NCBI RefSeq assembly: GCF_002160325.1
Contig: NZ_NFKJ01000003.1
Coordinates: 178,899-242,898 of the forward strand
Direction: 5' to 3'
Source of the DNA: Lachnoclostridium sp. An181
GTDB lineage: Bacteria; Bacillota; Clostridia; Lachnospirales; Lachnospiraceae
DNA length: 64,000 nucleotides
This document shows positions 50,008 through 59,413 of this stretch, one piece after another. The first letter of the stretch is position 1, and every line of letters begins with the position of its first letter. The notes under the pieces are model-generated. The model was not told the DNA's origin. It did no database searches and saw only the letters and a list, made by a program, of their open reading frames with translations. Position numbers and translations under genes: made by a program.

Positions 50008-51093
50008 CTATTCTATCAGACCCGACACACTTAGCACAAGCCCCATTTCCGCCAAAAGGAATACTACCGAAGTCCCGCCGTAGCTGATAAAGGGGAGTGT
50101 GATCCCGGTATTGGGAATGGAATTTGTCACCACAGCAATGTTCAATATGACCTGGATCATTATATGCGCCATCGCTCCCGTGGCGATCAGTGCGCCGAAA
50201 AGATCCTTCGCATGTGTGGCGATCACAAAAAAACGCCATATCAGGATAAGAAACAGGACAATGATGAACGCAGCCCCCACAAGCCCAAGTTCCTCACAGA
50301 TGATGGAAAAGATCATATCATTCTGCGCCTCAGGAACAAACCCTAATTTCTGTACGCTCTTTCCAAGCCCTCTCCCAAACAGACCTCCTGAGCCAATGGC
50401 ATAAAGCCCCTGCAGTGTCTGATACCCTTTTTCGTACGCCTCCGGATTTCTCCATATAGCCAGTCTTTCAAGCCGGTAGCTCTCAAGTCCAAGGAAGATC
50501 GCCATAAAACCAATGCCTAAGCTGCCCATCCAGATAAACTGAGCATATTTAGGACTTGCAACAAATACAAGTACAACTGCAATACCGAGGATGATGATCG
50601 CGGTACTTAAGTTGTTGGTCCCCACCAGCGCCACAATGGGCAGAATGGTCAGCATCACTTTCAGCAGCATCCCCATCTTTCCCATTTTTTTCACATGTTT
50701 TGATACAAATGATGCCAGAAATAAAATGACTGCAAGTTTTGCATACTCAGAGGGCTGAAAAGAGAATGGCCCAAAAGAAAGCCATCTTTTAGAGCCATTG
50801 TATTCATCCCCGATAAAAAGCACTGCGGTTGACAGCCCAAGTGCCGCCAGATATCCCCACACTGCAAATTTTTGAAAAATATGGTAATCCATCTTTGCCG
50901 TAAAAAACATTCCCGCAATGCCCAGCGCTGTGGCAAATGCCTGCTTTTTCAGATAGTAAAAAGAATCATGGAATTTGACTTCTCCGTTATATGCGCTTGT
51001 ACTGTACAAGATCAAAAGCCCGATTCCGACCAATATAAACACAATACAGATAAGACCATAATCCCATTGTCTCTTTTTATTTGGACGCGGCAC
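50008..51093 (-). CDS. ftsW: FtsW-type SEDS peptidoglycan glycosyltransferase
   Basis: A SEDS-family polymerase that extends glycan strands from lipid II at the septum with a partner class B PBP. It has 361 residues and about ten membrane segments. The signatures GSKRWLSFGPFSFQPSEYAKLA (seen as GSKRWLSFG and FQPSEYAKLA) and GGLFGRGLGKSVQKLGFVPEAQND (seen as GGLFGRGLGKSVQKL and VPEAQNDMIF) are present, as is TGITLPFISYGGTS. It uses a GTG start at 51093 behind AAGGGGT. It lies between murD and ftsQ. A second, related protein is encoded at 60684-61832. Confidence 0.93.
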   Translation of the reverse strand: MPRPNKKRQWDYGLICIVFILVGIGLLILYSTSAYNGEVKFHDSFYYLKKQAFATALGIAGMFFTAKMDYHIFQKFAVWGYLAALGLSTAVLFIGDEYNGSKRWLSFGPFSFQPSEYAKLAVILFLASFVSKHVKKMGKMGMLLKVMLTILPIVALVGTNNLSTAIIILGIAVVLVFVASPKYAQFIWMGSLGIGFMAIFLGLESYRLERLAIWRNPEAYEKGYQTLQGLYAIGSGGLFGRGLGKSVQKLGFVPEAQNDMIFSIICEELGLVGAAFIIVLFLILIWRFFVIATHAKDLFGALIATGAMAHIMIQVILNIAVVTNSIPNTGITLPFISYGGTSVVFLLAEMGLVLSVSGLIE

Positions 51094-51105
51094 ATACTCA
51101 ACCCC

Positions 51106-52458
51106 TTAAAATTGTTTTACAAGTTCTTTGAATTTATCTCCGCGTTCTTCATAATTTTTAAACATCCCCCAACTTGCACAGGCAGGAGAGAGCAGGACCG
51201 CATCCCCTTTCCCGGCAAGGTCATGGCAGATTTGTACAGCCTCCTCAAATGTGTCTGCAAGGACAACTTCATGGAATCCATGTTCATAAGCTGTCTTTGC
51301 TATTTTCTCCTTTGTGGCTCCGATAAGGACAAGTTTTTTTACCTTCCCGTCAAACGCCTCGATCCATTCGTCATACTCTGAGTCCTTATCATAACCGCCG
51401 CCGATCAAATATGTAGGCCGGTTCATGGCGCGGATGCCCCTGATCGCTGCGTCCGGATTCGTGCCTTTGGAATCATTGTAATATGCTACACCATCCTTTT
51501 CACATACAAACTCAATCCTGTGCTCCACTCCCTGAAATGCACGGATCGTATCCCGTACAATTTCCTCGGACACCCCATACTCCAAAGCCATCACAGATGC
51601 CGCCATCACATTTTCATAGTTATGCATGCCTAGAAGTTTCAAATCCTTTACATTGCAAAGGCAGACTTCTTTCTCACCTTTATAAATCATATTTCCGTCA
51701 TCCAAATATATTCCTCTTTCCAGTTTTCTCTGACTGCTGAAATAGATGACCTTTGTCCTAAGTTGTCTGCCAAACTCGCGCAGCACCTCGTCTTCGTAAT
51801 TCAGCACACAGACATCATCCGGTGTCTGATTTTCGGCAATCCGTTCTTTTGCCCGGATATAGGCTTCCATTGTATGGTGACGGTTTAAATGATCCGGTGT
51901 GATATTCAATATTGCGCTCACCTTTGGCCGAAATGCAGAGATCGTCTCCAGCTGAAAACTGCTGATCTCGGCAACTGTCACGCTGTCGTCGCAAAGCTCC
52001 TCCACGACCGATGTATACGGTGTTCCTATATTCCCTACAACAAATACGCTTGACCTTGCATGTTTCATGATCTCTCCAAGAAGTGTGGTGGTCGTTGTCT
52101 TTCCATTTGTCCCCGTAATCGCCAGGACATCTCCCTTCCCACAGCAATAAGCAAGTTCAATCTCACCGCAGACAAAAATCCCTGCTGCTTTTATCTCTTC
52201 CACGAGAGGAAGATCCGTCGGAACTCCCGGACTTAAAACAACCATATCAAGCTCCTTTAAAAGCTCCTTTGGAAACTCCCCCAGGACAATTTTTGTGCAG
52301 CTCTTTGCTCCAAGCTGCATCTGCGTCTTTTTTCTGTCAATCTTATCATTTCCATCATATAAAATGACCTGTGCTCCTTTTTTTTCCAGTAACTTACATG
52401 CACCGATCCCACTGATCCCGGAACCAAATACAAGTACTTTTTTTTCTTTTATATCCAT
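51106..52458 (-). CDS. murD: UDP-N-acetylmuramoylalanine--D-glutamate ligase
   Basis: It adds D-glutamate to UDP-MurNAc-L-alanine in the cytosol. It has 450 residues. An N-terminal Rossmann part (KVLVFGSGISGIGACKLL) precedes the ATP-binding GTNGKTTTTTLLGEI, the central NITPDHLNRH and the Mur ligase C-terminal YYNDSKGTNPDAAIRGI and SPACASWGMF. ATG at 52458 follows AGGAGG by 6 bases, a site that overlaps the mraY stop. The longer frame from 52488 is rejected. It stands between mraY and ftsW. Confidence 0.96.
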   Translation of the reverse strand: MDIKEKKVLVFGSGISGIGACKLLEKKGAQVILYDGNDKIDRKKTQMQLGAKSCTKIVLGEFPKELLKELDMVVLSPGVPTDLPLVEEIKAAGIFVCGEIELAYCCGKGDVLAITGTNGKTTTTTLLGEIMKHARSSVFVVGNIGTPYTSVVEELCDDSVTVAEISSFQLETISAFRPKVSAILNITPDHLNRHHTMEAYIRAKERIAENQTPDDVCVLNYEDEVLREFGRQLRTKVIYFSSQRKLERGIYLDDGNMIYKGEKEVCLCNVKDLKLLGMHNYENVMAASVMALEYGVSEEIVRDTIRAFQGVEHRIEFVCEKDGVAYYNDSKGTNPDAAIRGIRAMNRPTYLIGGGYDKDSEYDEWIEAFDGKVKKLVLIGATKEKIAKTAYEHGFHEVVLADTFEEAVQICHDLAGKGDAVLLSPACASWGMFKNYEERGDKFKELVKQF

Positions 52459-52468
52459 TCTCTTCCTC

Positions 52469-53425
52469 CTAAAGTGCCAAAAGGGCAATCAGACAAAGGA
52501 TTGCCGTTATAATCGAAAATACCGCTACCACCCGTGTCTCTGACCAGCCGCATAACTCAAAATGATGATGAATCGGAGCCATCTTAAAAATTCTCTTCCC
52601 ACCTGTCTTCTTGAAATATGTAACCTGTATCATTACAGACAACACTTCAATCAGATAGATAGCTCCGACAATCACGATAAAAAACGGCATCTGCAGCATA
52701 TATGCGGTGGATGCCACAAATCCGCCAAGAGCCAATGAACCTGTGTCCCCCATAAAAATGCTCGCCGGATACACATTGAACAAAAGAAACCCAAGCAAAG
52801 CCCCCACAACCGCACAGGTGACCGGCTCAATCCCACTTCTCGTTCCAACAGCCACAACCGTAAAAAACGTGGCAACAAGCACCGTCACACTGGCTGCAAG
52901 ACCGTCCAGCCCGTCCGTAAAATTGACTCCGTTTACAGTTCCGATCACAACAAAAAACATAAGCGGCAGGGCAAGATAGCCGGTATCCAAATACCTTCCG
53001 CCGGAAAAAGGGATGAGGAGTGTGAGCGGCACATCTGTAAAACGAATCAGGTAGAATGCAAAGACAGCTGTGACCAGTATCTGCAGTGCCATCTTCTGCC
53101 CTGGATACAATCCATCGGAACGTTTCATCACAACTTTCAGATAGTCATCAAGGAATCCGATCAGACCAAATCCCAGTGTCAAAAACAGAACCGGGATGAT
53201 CTTGGGATAGCTGCCCACGTAAAACAGGGAGGTCACCACAATGCTGGCCAGAATGATCACTCCGCCCATGGTGGGCGTTCCTGCTTTTTTCAAATGGGAT
53301 TTCACGCCGTCAGTGCGCTCTGTCTGTCTCATCTTCAGTTTTCTTAAAAACGGTATGACAATCGGTCCCATGATGACACTCAAACCAAATGCGATCAGTA
53401 CCGGCACAACAATAACATACTCCAT
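52469..53425 (-). CDS. mraY: Phospho-N-acetylmuramoyl-pentapeptide transferase
   Basis: It transfers phospho-MurNAc-pentapeptide to undecaprenyl phosphate, making lipid I. It has 318 residues and about ten membrane segments. Signatures are KAGTPTMGGVIIL, GFLDDYLKV with the Mg-binding Asp pair, NFTDGLDGLA and MGDTGSLALGG, with MAPIHHHFELCGWSE near the end. The length is typical of Gram-positive MraY. It is followed closely by murD, whose ribosome site overlaps the mraY stop. Confidence 0.97.
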   Translation of the reverse strand: MEYVIVVPVLIAFGLSVIMGPIVIPFLRKLKMRQTERTDGVKSHLKKAGTPTMGGVIILASIVVTSLFYVGSYPKIIPVLFLTLGFGLIGFLDDYLKVVMKRSDGLYPGQKMALQILVTAVFAFYLIRFTDVPLTLLIPFSGGRYLDTGYLALPLMFFVVIGTVNGVNFTDGLDGLAASVTVLVATFFTVVAVGTRSGIEPVTCAVVGALLGFLLFNVYPASIFMGDTGSLALGGFVASTAYMLQMPFFIVIVGAIYLIEVLSVMIQVTYFKKTGGKRIFKMAPIHHHFELCGWSETRVVAVFSIITAILCLIALLAL

Positions 53426-53501
53426 ACATCCACCCTTTCATCTTTCTCGTCATTCTCTTTACAATCTTAGTTAGTATACTCCTTTTCCCCCTGTTTTTCA
53501 A

Positions 53502-55256
53502 CTACTCCTCTTCCTTTTCGCGCATCAGACTTTCATCCTTTTCATATCCAAGATACGGCAGAATATTTTCAAAAATATCCCGGATGACCGGGGCCGCGAT
53601 CGTTCCTCCATAGTAAATTCCTTTTGGATTGTAGATAATACACATCCCCAACACTTTCGGGTCATCCGCAGGAGCAAATCCGATAAAAGAGGAAATGTAC
53701 TTGTTCGCACTTCTTGGAAGTGTCTGGGATGTAGCCGTTTTCCCTCCAATCCGGTATCCGTCTATATATCCATTTTTCCCGGAACCAACAGAAACGACAC
53801 TTTCCAATATCTTCCTCATAGTTTCAGACACTTCCTTTGACACAACCTCCTTTTTCTCCTCATAAGAAAAACGATGGATTTCCTTTCCCTCTTTGTCAAG
53901 TACGCGCACTCCGAAATGTGGTGTCACCCTCGTCCCTCCATTTACCAGTGCGCTCACTGTTGACGCCATCTGTATAGGTGTAATCTGAAATGACTGGCCA
54001 AATGTCATGGTTGCAAGCTCCACTTCCCCGATATTTTCTTTCTTGTGCATAATCGTCCCCGCCTCCCCCGGAATGTCGATTCCGGTTTTGTCCATCAGGC
54101 CAAATTTTTCAAAATACCCGCAAAATTTGTCTGCGCCAAGCCGCATTCCCACCTCCATAAACACGGGGTTGCAGGAATTTTGTACGCCCTGCACAAATGT
54201 CTCCTGCCCATGTCCTCCCACTTTGTGGCATCGGATCTTTCTGTCCTCCACAATCTTATATCCCGGGCAGAAAAAGGTGTCGTCCAGACTCACCACCCCT
54301 TCCTCCAGACACGCCGCTGAAGTGACGGTCTTAAAAATAGAGCCGGGTTCATAGGTATCGTTGATGCAGCGATTCCTCCACATCTGGTTTAGCAGCTTTT
54401 GTTTTTCCTCATCAGAAAGCCCTGATGTATCCTCCCCTGTATTCAGTTTGAACGGTTCGTTCAAATTGAATTCAGGTACATTGACCATTGCGAGAATTTC
54501 TCCTGTGTCAGGTTCCATGATGATGATTCCCACTCCGTCTGCTTGTTTTTGTTCCATCACCTGCTCTGCCGCCTGCTGTGCATACGACTGGATATTGTAA
54601 TCCATGCTTATCTGCAATGTATTTCCCGGTACAGGTTCGATCCTGTCCTCGGCCACACCTTCAAGCTCAATTCCCCTTGCATCCGTGGTCGTGAGGATTT
54701 TTCCATTCTCTCCTTTTAACTCTTCTTCGTATTTGACCTCCAGGCCAATGATCCCCTGGTTATCTGCTCCGGTAAAGCCAAGCACTCTGGATCCAAGCTC
54801 CTCAAACGGATAATACCTCTTAAAATCTTCGTCCACCTTGACGCCTTCCATCTCATAGGCGCGGATCTTATCCCCTGTCTCTTTGTCCACATTTGTCTTG
54901 ATCCTCTCCATAGAAGATACCTTCTCCACTTTTTTTCTGACTTCAGCCTCTTCCATTCCAAGTTCCTTCACAAGCATCCGGATCACTGTTTCCGCATCTT
55001 TAATCTGACTATGGATGACAGAAATCGTACAAACCGTTTTGTTGGTCGCAAGCACAGTTCCGTTCCTGTCCACAATTTCCCCTCTTGCAGCTTTGATATC
55101 CCTCTCTCTTTCGTGGAGTGCCTCTGCCTTTTCCTGATAATATCCTGCATCGAAGACCATCAGGTACACAAGCCTTCCGATCAAAAACAAAAGTACCAGA
55201 AATGCAGCTGTAAACACAAAAAAGATCTTTTTCTTGTTGTATGTTTTATTTTTCAT
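53502..55256 (-). CDS. Class B penicillin-binding protein (SpoVD/FtsI-like) with a KTA motif
   Basis: A transpeptidase of 584 residues with one N-terminal membrane anchor (about residues 10-35), a PBP dimerisation domain (GEIVDRNGTVLATN) and the transpeptidase domain. The active-site motifs are EPGSIFKTVTS (SxxK), NSCNP (SxN) and IGGKTATSQ, where the usual KTG is KTA. There is no C-terminal PASTA domain. It may be the sporulation-specific SpoVD or a second division transpeptidase; the neighbouring PBP has the canonical KTGT. ATG at 55256 is used; the site upstream (GGGG, about 9 bases away) is weak and the TTG at 55274 is not better. Confidence 0.88.
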   Translation of the reverse strand: MKNKTYNKKKIFFVFTAAFLVLLFLIGRLVYLMVFDAGYYQEKAEALHERERDIKAARGEIVDRNGTVLATNKTVCTISVIHSQIKDAETVIRMLVKELGMEEAEVRKKVEKVSSMERIKTNVDKETGDKIRAYEMEGVKVDEDFKRYYPFEELGSRVLGFTGADNQGIIGLEVKYEEELKGENGKILTTTDARGIELEGVAEDRIEPVPGNTLQISMDYNIQSYAQQAAEQVMEQKQADGVGIIIMEPDTGEILAMVNVPEFNLNEPFKLNTGEDTSGLSDEEKQKLLNQMWRNRCINDTYEPGSIFKTVTSAACLEEGVVSLDDTFFCPGYKIVEDRKIRCHKVGGHGQETFVQGVQNSCNPVFMEVGMRLGADKFCGYFEKFGLMDKTGIDIPGEAGTIMHKKENIGEVELATMTFGQSFQITPIQMASTVSALVNGGTRVTPHFGVRVLDKEGKEIHRFSYEEKKEVVSKEVSETMRKILESVVSVGSGKNGYIDGYRIGGKTATSQTLPRSANKYISSFIGFAPADDPKVLGMCIIYNPKGIYYGGTIAAPVIRDIFENILPYLGYEKDESLMREKEEE

Positions 55257-55320
55257 AAGAAAAACCCCACACAAGCTATTGTTATACCTTATTATTGCTT
55301 ATATGAGGTTATTCGTCTCT

Positions 55321-57198
55321 TTATTCATTTGTACTGTCTGTCTGTGCACTTTTTGTGATGTTCAGGTACGGAAATGCCTCCGCCATAATTTTTTGCGATA
55401 GCTCCAGTACATATTTGCTGACATCCTGCCTCTCCACATTAGCCTCATCTACGATAACGTAGACCACCACTTCCGGATTCTCCTGCGGAGCATAACCGCA
55501 GAAAGAAAGGAGATATCTCTCATCTTTTCTGGGCAGTTTCTGGGCTGTTCCTGTCTTGGCTCCGATATCATACCCCTCCACAGCCGCCGTCTTTCCGGTT
55601 CCATATTCCATGGTGGCGTTCATGTAGGTTTTCAGTTTTTCCGCAGTTTCCTTTGAAATAGTTCTCTTTAAAAGCTTGGGCTGAATATCCTTTATCACAC
55701 TTCCATTTTCATCCTGTATTTGTTTCACCACGTGCGGCTCATAGTAATCTCCTCCATTGACAATGGAGCAGAACGCTGCTGCAATCTGTGTCATTGTGAC
55801 ATTAAAACTCTGTCCAAACGAGTTTACTGCCAGATCGATCTCTTTCATATCCTCCGGCCGAAACAAAAGTCCCGATGTCTCGGCCTCTCCAGGAAGGTCG
55901 ATTCCTGTGTACTCCCCAAAACCAAACAGTCTTTGGTATTTACAGAATTCCTCCGCTCCGATGACCTCACCCATGTGCATAAAGGCTACATTGCAGGAAT
56001 TTGCAATAGCATCCTGCACCGTCTGCGTTCCATGTCCATCCCGTTTATGACAGTGTACATAATCGCTTCCTATCTGCAGCCCACCGCTGCAGTAATACGT
56101 CTCGTCCCCTTTTATCTTTCCAGTCTCCAGACCAGCTGCAAGGGTAAATGGTTTCATGACAGACCCCGGCTCAAATGTGTCGGACACACAAAAGTTTCTC
56201 CAGATTTCCTGAAGTCTTTCCACTTTTGTCCCGTCCTCCTCCATCTGCTTTATTGTTTCCTCAGAATAGTATGCACTTAAATCTCTTGGATTATTCAAAT
56301 CAAAGTTCGGATAGGAGGCCATTGCAAGAACCTCCCCATTGTTTGGATTCATGATCATCACAGCTGTGTTCTTACTGCCAAAAGTCTCGTCACCCTCCCC
56401 TTTGTACTGGTCGTTGAATTCTTTAATATATTTCTCCACAATTGTCTGTAAGTTCACATCAATGGTCGAAACCACTGTGTTCCCGTTGACGGGATTTTTG
56501 ACCGTCTGTTCAAAAACTGAATCTGAATCCAGATATCCGTACTCTCTTCCGTCCGTGCCATTCAATTCTTCATTGTAATACTGCTCAATACCGCCAGTGC
56601 CGACATTTCCGCTTGTCACAAATCCAATCATATCAGATGCCAGAGAATTGTACGGATAAGAGCGAAGATAATCTTCCTCCAGCCATACTCCGGAGATTTT
56701 ATCTTTCTCCTCTTTTTCTTTGGCTGACTGCTCCTCTATCTTTTCAAATTTCTGGGCATCTTCATAGCTTACCTGTTTCTTTAAGATATTGTAAGTGCTG
56801 TCGGGTTTCTCCTCCAAAATGGAATCTATCACATCTGTCTCAATCCCAAAGGTCTGGTTTAAAACTTCTTTTGTACGGTACACTCTCTCTTTGTTTGCCA
56901 GCAAAACTTTTGCGTCAAGTATCACATTATACACTCTCTCACTCGTGGCAATGGTCGTCCCATTTCTGTCCACAATGTCCCCTCTTTTGTAGGGAATTGT
57001 TCTGCTGTCATACTGCTGCTGGCTCAATACGATCTTTTTGTATTCCTCCCCGTGCACTACATTGATATAAAGAATCCTCCCTATCAATACAAGAAAAGCT
57101 AGTATCACTGCCATAAATAGCATTACTAGCTTTTTCTGCATATTTTTAGGAAATTTCTGTCTGATATTTTTTAAACGTCTCTTTCCTGTTCTTACCAT
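55321..57198 (-). CDS. ftsI: Class B penicillin-binding protein, division transpeptidase
   Basis: A class B PBP of 625 residues that crosslinks septal peptidoglycan. A basic N-terminus and one membrane anchor (about residues 22-45) precede the dimerisation domain (RGDIVDRNGTTIAT) and the transpeptidase domain. Motifs are FEPGSVMKPF (SxxK), NSCNVAF (SxN) and IGAKTGTAQ (KTGT). No PASTA repeats follow. It lies 9 bases behind ftsL, the usual place of ftsI, and should pair with the SEDS protein FtsW. GGTGGAG precedes the ATG. Confidence 0.9.
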   Translation of the reverse strand: MVRTGKRRLKNIRQKFPKNMQKKLVMLFMAVILAFLVLIGRILYINVVHGEEYKKIVLSQQQYDSRTIPYKRGDIVDRNGTTIATSERVYNVILDAKVLLANKERVYRTKEVLNQTFGIETDVIDSILEEKPDSTYNILKKQVSYEDAQKFEKIEEQSAKEKEEKDKISGVWLEEDYLRSYPYNSLASDMIGFVTSGNVGTGGIEQYYNEELNGTDGREYGYLDSDSVFEQTVKNPVNGNTVVSTIDVNLQTIVEKYIKEFNDQYKGEGDETFGSKNTAVMIMNPNNGEVLAMASYPNFDLNNPRDLSAYYSEETIKQMEEDGTKVERLQEIWRNFCVSDTFEPGSVMKPFTLAAGLETGKIKGDETYYCSGGLQIGSDYVHCHKRDGHGTQTVQDAIANSCNVAFMHMGEVIGAEEFCKYQRLFGFGEYTGIDLPGEAETSGLLFRPEDMKEIDLAVNSFGQSFNVTMTQIAAAFCSIVNGGDYYEPHVVKQIQDENGSVIKDIQPKLLKRTISKETAEKLKTYMNATMEYGTGKTAAVEGYDIGAKTGTAQKLPRKDERYLLSFCGYAPQENPEVVVYVIVDEANVERQDVSKYVLELSQKIMAEAFPYLNITKSAQTDSTNE

Positions 57199-57207
57199 AT
57201 CTCCACC

Positions 57208-57702
57208 TTATTCTGCTGCCTCTCCCGCATAGTGTGCCAAAATTCCACTCTTTGGGATTGCCTCATACTGCCTGATGTAATTGTCTGCAGGGCTTTGGTA
57301 TTTTACGATCTGCTCCGGGGAAATATTTGTCATCCCCAGTTCCTCCTGTGCCCTCTTTCGAATTTCTTCCAGATTCATGGAATTCATCACAGCATTGTAA
57401 GCAGTATTATTCTTTTCTCTTACTGCTGCCAGCTCTTCCTGCAGTTTCGTGATCGTCCTGGAATGCGTCGTCATCTCTGACTGCGCCCCAATGTACTGCA
57501 CACACACAAACAATGTCATCACTGCCGCAACTGCCAGAAACAATACATACCCTTTGTTCATATGAGCTGCTTTATTTCTGTTTTTCTTCACCTGGCTGCT
57601 GACTTTCTTTTTTGGTACCGTCCGCTGCTCCTGGTTTGGCCTCCCCTCCGGCCATTCCTTGCGGACAGTATTGCCGTCTATAAAAGTTTGATATCTGGAC
57701 AT
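57208..57702 (-). CDS. ftsL: FtsL-like septum protein
   Basis: A bitopic protein of 164 residues. A long basic N-terminus (about residues 1-48) precedes one membrane segment (YVLFLAVAAVMTLFVCVQYI, about 52-71) and an outer coiled coil (about 75-125) ending in EEIRKRAQEELGMTNISPEQ. This pattern, with the ELGM motif, is characteristic of FtsL/DivIC-like proteins, and the position between rsmH and the PBP gene is that of ftsL. Sequence conservation in the family is low, so the call rests on topology and position. The site is GGGGAA before the ATG. Confidence 0.88.
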   Translation of the reverse strand: MSRYQTFIDGNTVRKEWPEGRPNQEQRTVPKKKVSSQVKKNRNKAAHMNKGYVLFLAVAAVMTLFVCVQYIGAQSEMTTHSRTITKLQEELAAVREKNNTAYNAVMNSMNLEEIRKRAQEELGMTNISPEQIVKYQSPADNYIRQYEAIPKSGILAHYAGEAAE

Positions 57703-57725
57703 ATGGGTTCCCCTTTACTTTTATT

Positions 57726-58661
57726 TTAACATCTTTCAAAAATCCTAAGCTTTGCACTTTTGGAGCGGCTGTTTTCCTCAAGCTCCTTCTCCCCCGGCAA
57801 GATAGGTTTTCTTGTAATCACGTTTCCTTTTGAGACATTCCCGCATACACACACCGGAAAATGGCTCGGACATGTACACGGATTCTCATTTTTCCGAAAA
57901 GCAGATTTCACAATCCTGTCTTCCAGGGAGTGGAACGTGATGATACAGATCCTTCCCCCCGGACTCAGCATATCTATCATCGTATCCAGGCTGTCTTTCA
58001 ATACTTCCAGTTCTCTGTTCAGCTCAATCCTGATCGCCTGGAATGTTCTCTTTGCCGGATGTCCGGCCATCTTCTGAAACTTCATCGGGATCGCGTGTCT
58101 GATAACCTCAGAAAGCTCTCCGGTCGTCTCAATCGGACTTTTGCCCCTCTCCGCAACAATATGTTTTGCAATATTCTTTGCAAACTTGTCCTCCCCATAG
58201 TCGCGGATGATACGGTAAAGTTCCTGTTCGCTGTAAGTATTGACAATCTCTTTTGCAGTGAGGCTCTGTCTTCTGTCCATCCTCATGTCCAGCGGCGCAT
58301 CTGCCTTGTAGGAAAATCCCCTCTCGGTTGTATCCAGCTGATAGGAGGATACCCCAAGATCCAGGACAATCCCGTCCACCTTGTCAATCCCTAACTCCTG
58401 GAGCCGCAGTTTCATATCACAATAATTGCTCCTGACTATTGTAACTTTCTCCCCGAAACCGCCAAGTCGGATGCCGGCTGCTACAATTGCCGCCTCATCC
58501 TGGTCTATTCCTATAAACCTCCCCTTGTCATTTAAGCGTCTGCAAACTTCGTATGCATGACCGCCTCCACCAAGCGTTCCATCTACGTAAATGCCGTCTG
58601 GCTTGATGTTCAGACCATTTACTGTCTCTTCCAGTAATACTGACGTATGTCGAAATGTCAT
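57726..58661 (-). CDS. rsmH: 16S rRNA (cytosine-N4) methyltransferase RsmH
   Basis: It methylates N4 of C1402 in the 16S rRNA decoding site. It has 311 residues. Family motifs are [27 protein letters not shown] (SAM-binding), [25 protein letters not shown] and [11 protein letters not shown], with the C-terminal [15 protein letters not shown] at 58661 is chosen because GGAGGG lies just before it; the GTG at 58673 is within that site. It directly follows mraZ. Confidence 0.96.
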   Translation of the reverse strand: MTFRHTSVLLEETVNGLNIKPDGIYVDGTLGGGGHAYEVCRRLNDKGRFIGIDQDEAAIVAAGIRLGGFGEKVTIVRSNYCDMKLRLQELGIDKVDGIVLDLGVSSYQLDTTERGFSYKADAPLDMRMDRRQSLTAKEIVNTYSEQELYRIIRDYGEDKFAKNIAKHIVAERGKSPIETTGELSEVIRHAIPMKFQKMAGHPAKRTFQAIRIELNRELEVLKDSLDTMIDMLSPGGRICIITFHSLEDRIVKSAFRKNENPCTCPSHFPVCVCGNVSKGNVITRKPILPGEKELEENSRSKSAKLRIFERC

Positions 58662-58677
58662 AGTGCCCTCCACTTAA

Positions 58678-59115
58678 TCAAATACTAAGCCCAAGCTCTT
58701 CCATGTCACTTGCGATATCATCTATCTCTGCTTCTACTTCAGTATTCCGTTCATCCCAAGCTGTTTTGTTCCAAATTTCAATTCGATCTAGTACTCCTGC
58801 TAAAACGACTTCTTTCTCCAGCCCGGCGAATGTCCGAAGGGCGGAAGAGATCAAGACTCTGCCTTGTTTGTCAAGGTCGCCTTCCACTGCGCTTCCTAAA
58901 AGGAATCGCTTAAAGTCTCTGGCTTTTTTGTTGGTAAGCGGCAGTGTGCGCAGTTTTTCTTCCAGGTGTCTCCACTCATCCTCCGGGTACACAAAAAGGC
59001 AGCCGTCCATCCCTTTCGTGATCATGAACTTCTCCCCAAGGTCATCACGAAATTTTGATGGAATGATCAGTCTTCCTTTTGAATCAATATTGTGATTGAA
59101 TTCTCCCGTCAACAT
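58678..59115 (-). CDS. mraZ: Transcriptional regulator MraZ
   Basis: A ring-forming AbrB-fold DNA-binding protein of 145 residues that controls its own division operon. Two AbrB-like repeats are seen: GEFNHNIDSKGRLIIPSKFR (about residues 4-23) and VEGDLDKQGRVLISSALRTF (about 75-95), each with the DxxGR motif. ATG at 59115 follows AAGGTGATACTT. Five 10-bp repeats upstream are its likely binding sites. It is the first gene of the cluster mraZ-rsmH-ftsL-ftsI. Confidence 0.96.
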   Translation of the reverse strand: MLTGEFNHNIDSKGRLIIPSKFRDDLGEKFMITKGMDGCLFVYPEDEWRHLEEKLRTLPLTNKKARDFKRFLLGSAVEGDLDKQGRVLISSALRTFAGLEKEVVLAGVLDRIEIWNKTAWDERNTEVEAEIDDIASDMEELGLSI

Positions 59116-59140
59116 AAGTATCACCTTCTTGGAAATGGTC

Positions 59141-59190
59141 TGCCACTTTGTACCATCTCCTACCATCTTTCACCACTTTCTACCACTTGA
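59141..59190 (-). promoter_or_regulatory. Five 10-bp MraZ-box-like repeats
   Basis: Five direct repeats follow each other without gaps. On the minus strand they read, from upstream to downstream, TCAAGTGGTA, GAAAGTGGTG, AAAGATGGTA, GGAGATGGTA and CAAAGTGGCA, with (A)(A/G)(G/A)TGG(T/C) shared. They lie 25-75 bases before the start codon, just past the -10. MraZ proteins are known to bind short direct repeats with a 10-bp period (TGGGN in E. coli, AAAGTG-like in Mollicutes). The role here is inferred from that and from position. Confidence 0.78.
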
Positions 59191-59194
59191 CCCT

Positions 59195-59223
59195 ATTGTA
59201 AACTACTTTCCCCTGCTTTTCAA
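59195..59223 (-). promoter_or_regulatory. Promoter of the mraZ division cluster
   Basis: -35 TTGAAA (59218-59223) and -10 TACAAT (59195-59200) are 17 bases apart. Transcription would start at the edge of the first MraZ-like repeat. Confidence 0.78.
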
Positions 59224-59413
59224 GGACTTTTTTGTTTTTCTATACACCTTCCCAACCCCGATTATTGCTGAATTTTACGCCTGTTCCCAAATTTCTCCCT
59301 CTCCGGTATCAAAGGTGGGGAGAAGTGGCATTTTCTCCTGCCAAAATGCAAAAAATCCATGCCGGTTTCCCAGCATGGATTCACTTCTTAATTTTTTCTT
59401 ATCCTGTTTTCCG
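59224..59413. other. Gap between the mraZ promoter and the small membrane gene
   Basis: Apart from the terminator at 59349-59381, this stretch shows no frame or structure I can assign. Confidence 0.4.
59349..59381 (-). terminator. Terminator of the small membrane-protein gene
   Basis: A 9-bp stem AATCCATGC / GCATGGATT with a 10-base loop is followed on the minus strand by TTTTTTG. Confidence 0.85.
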
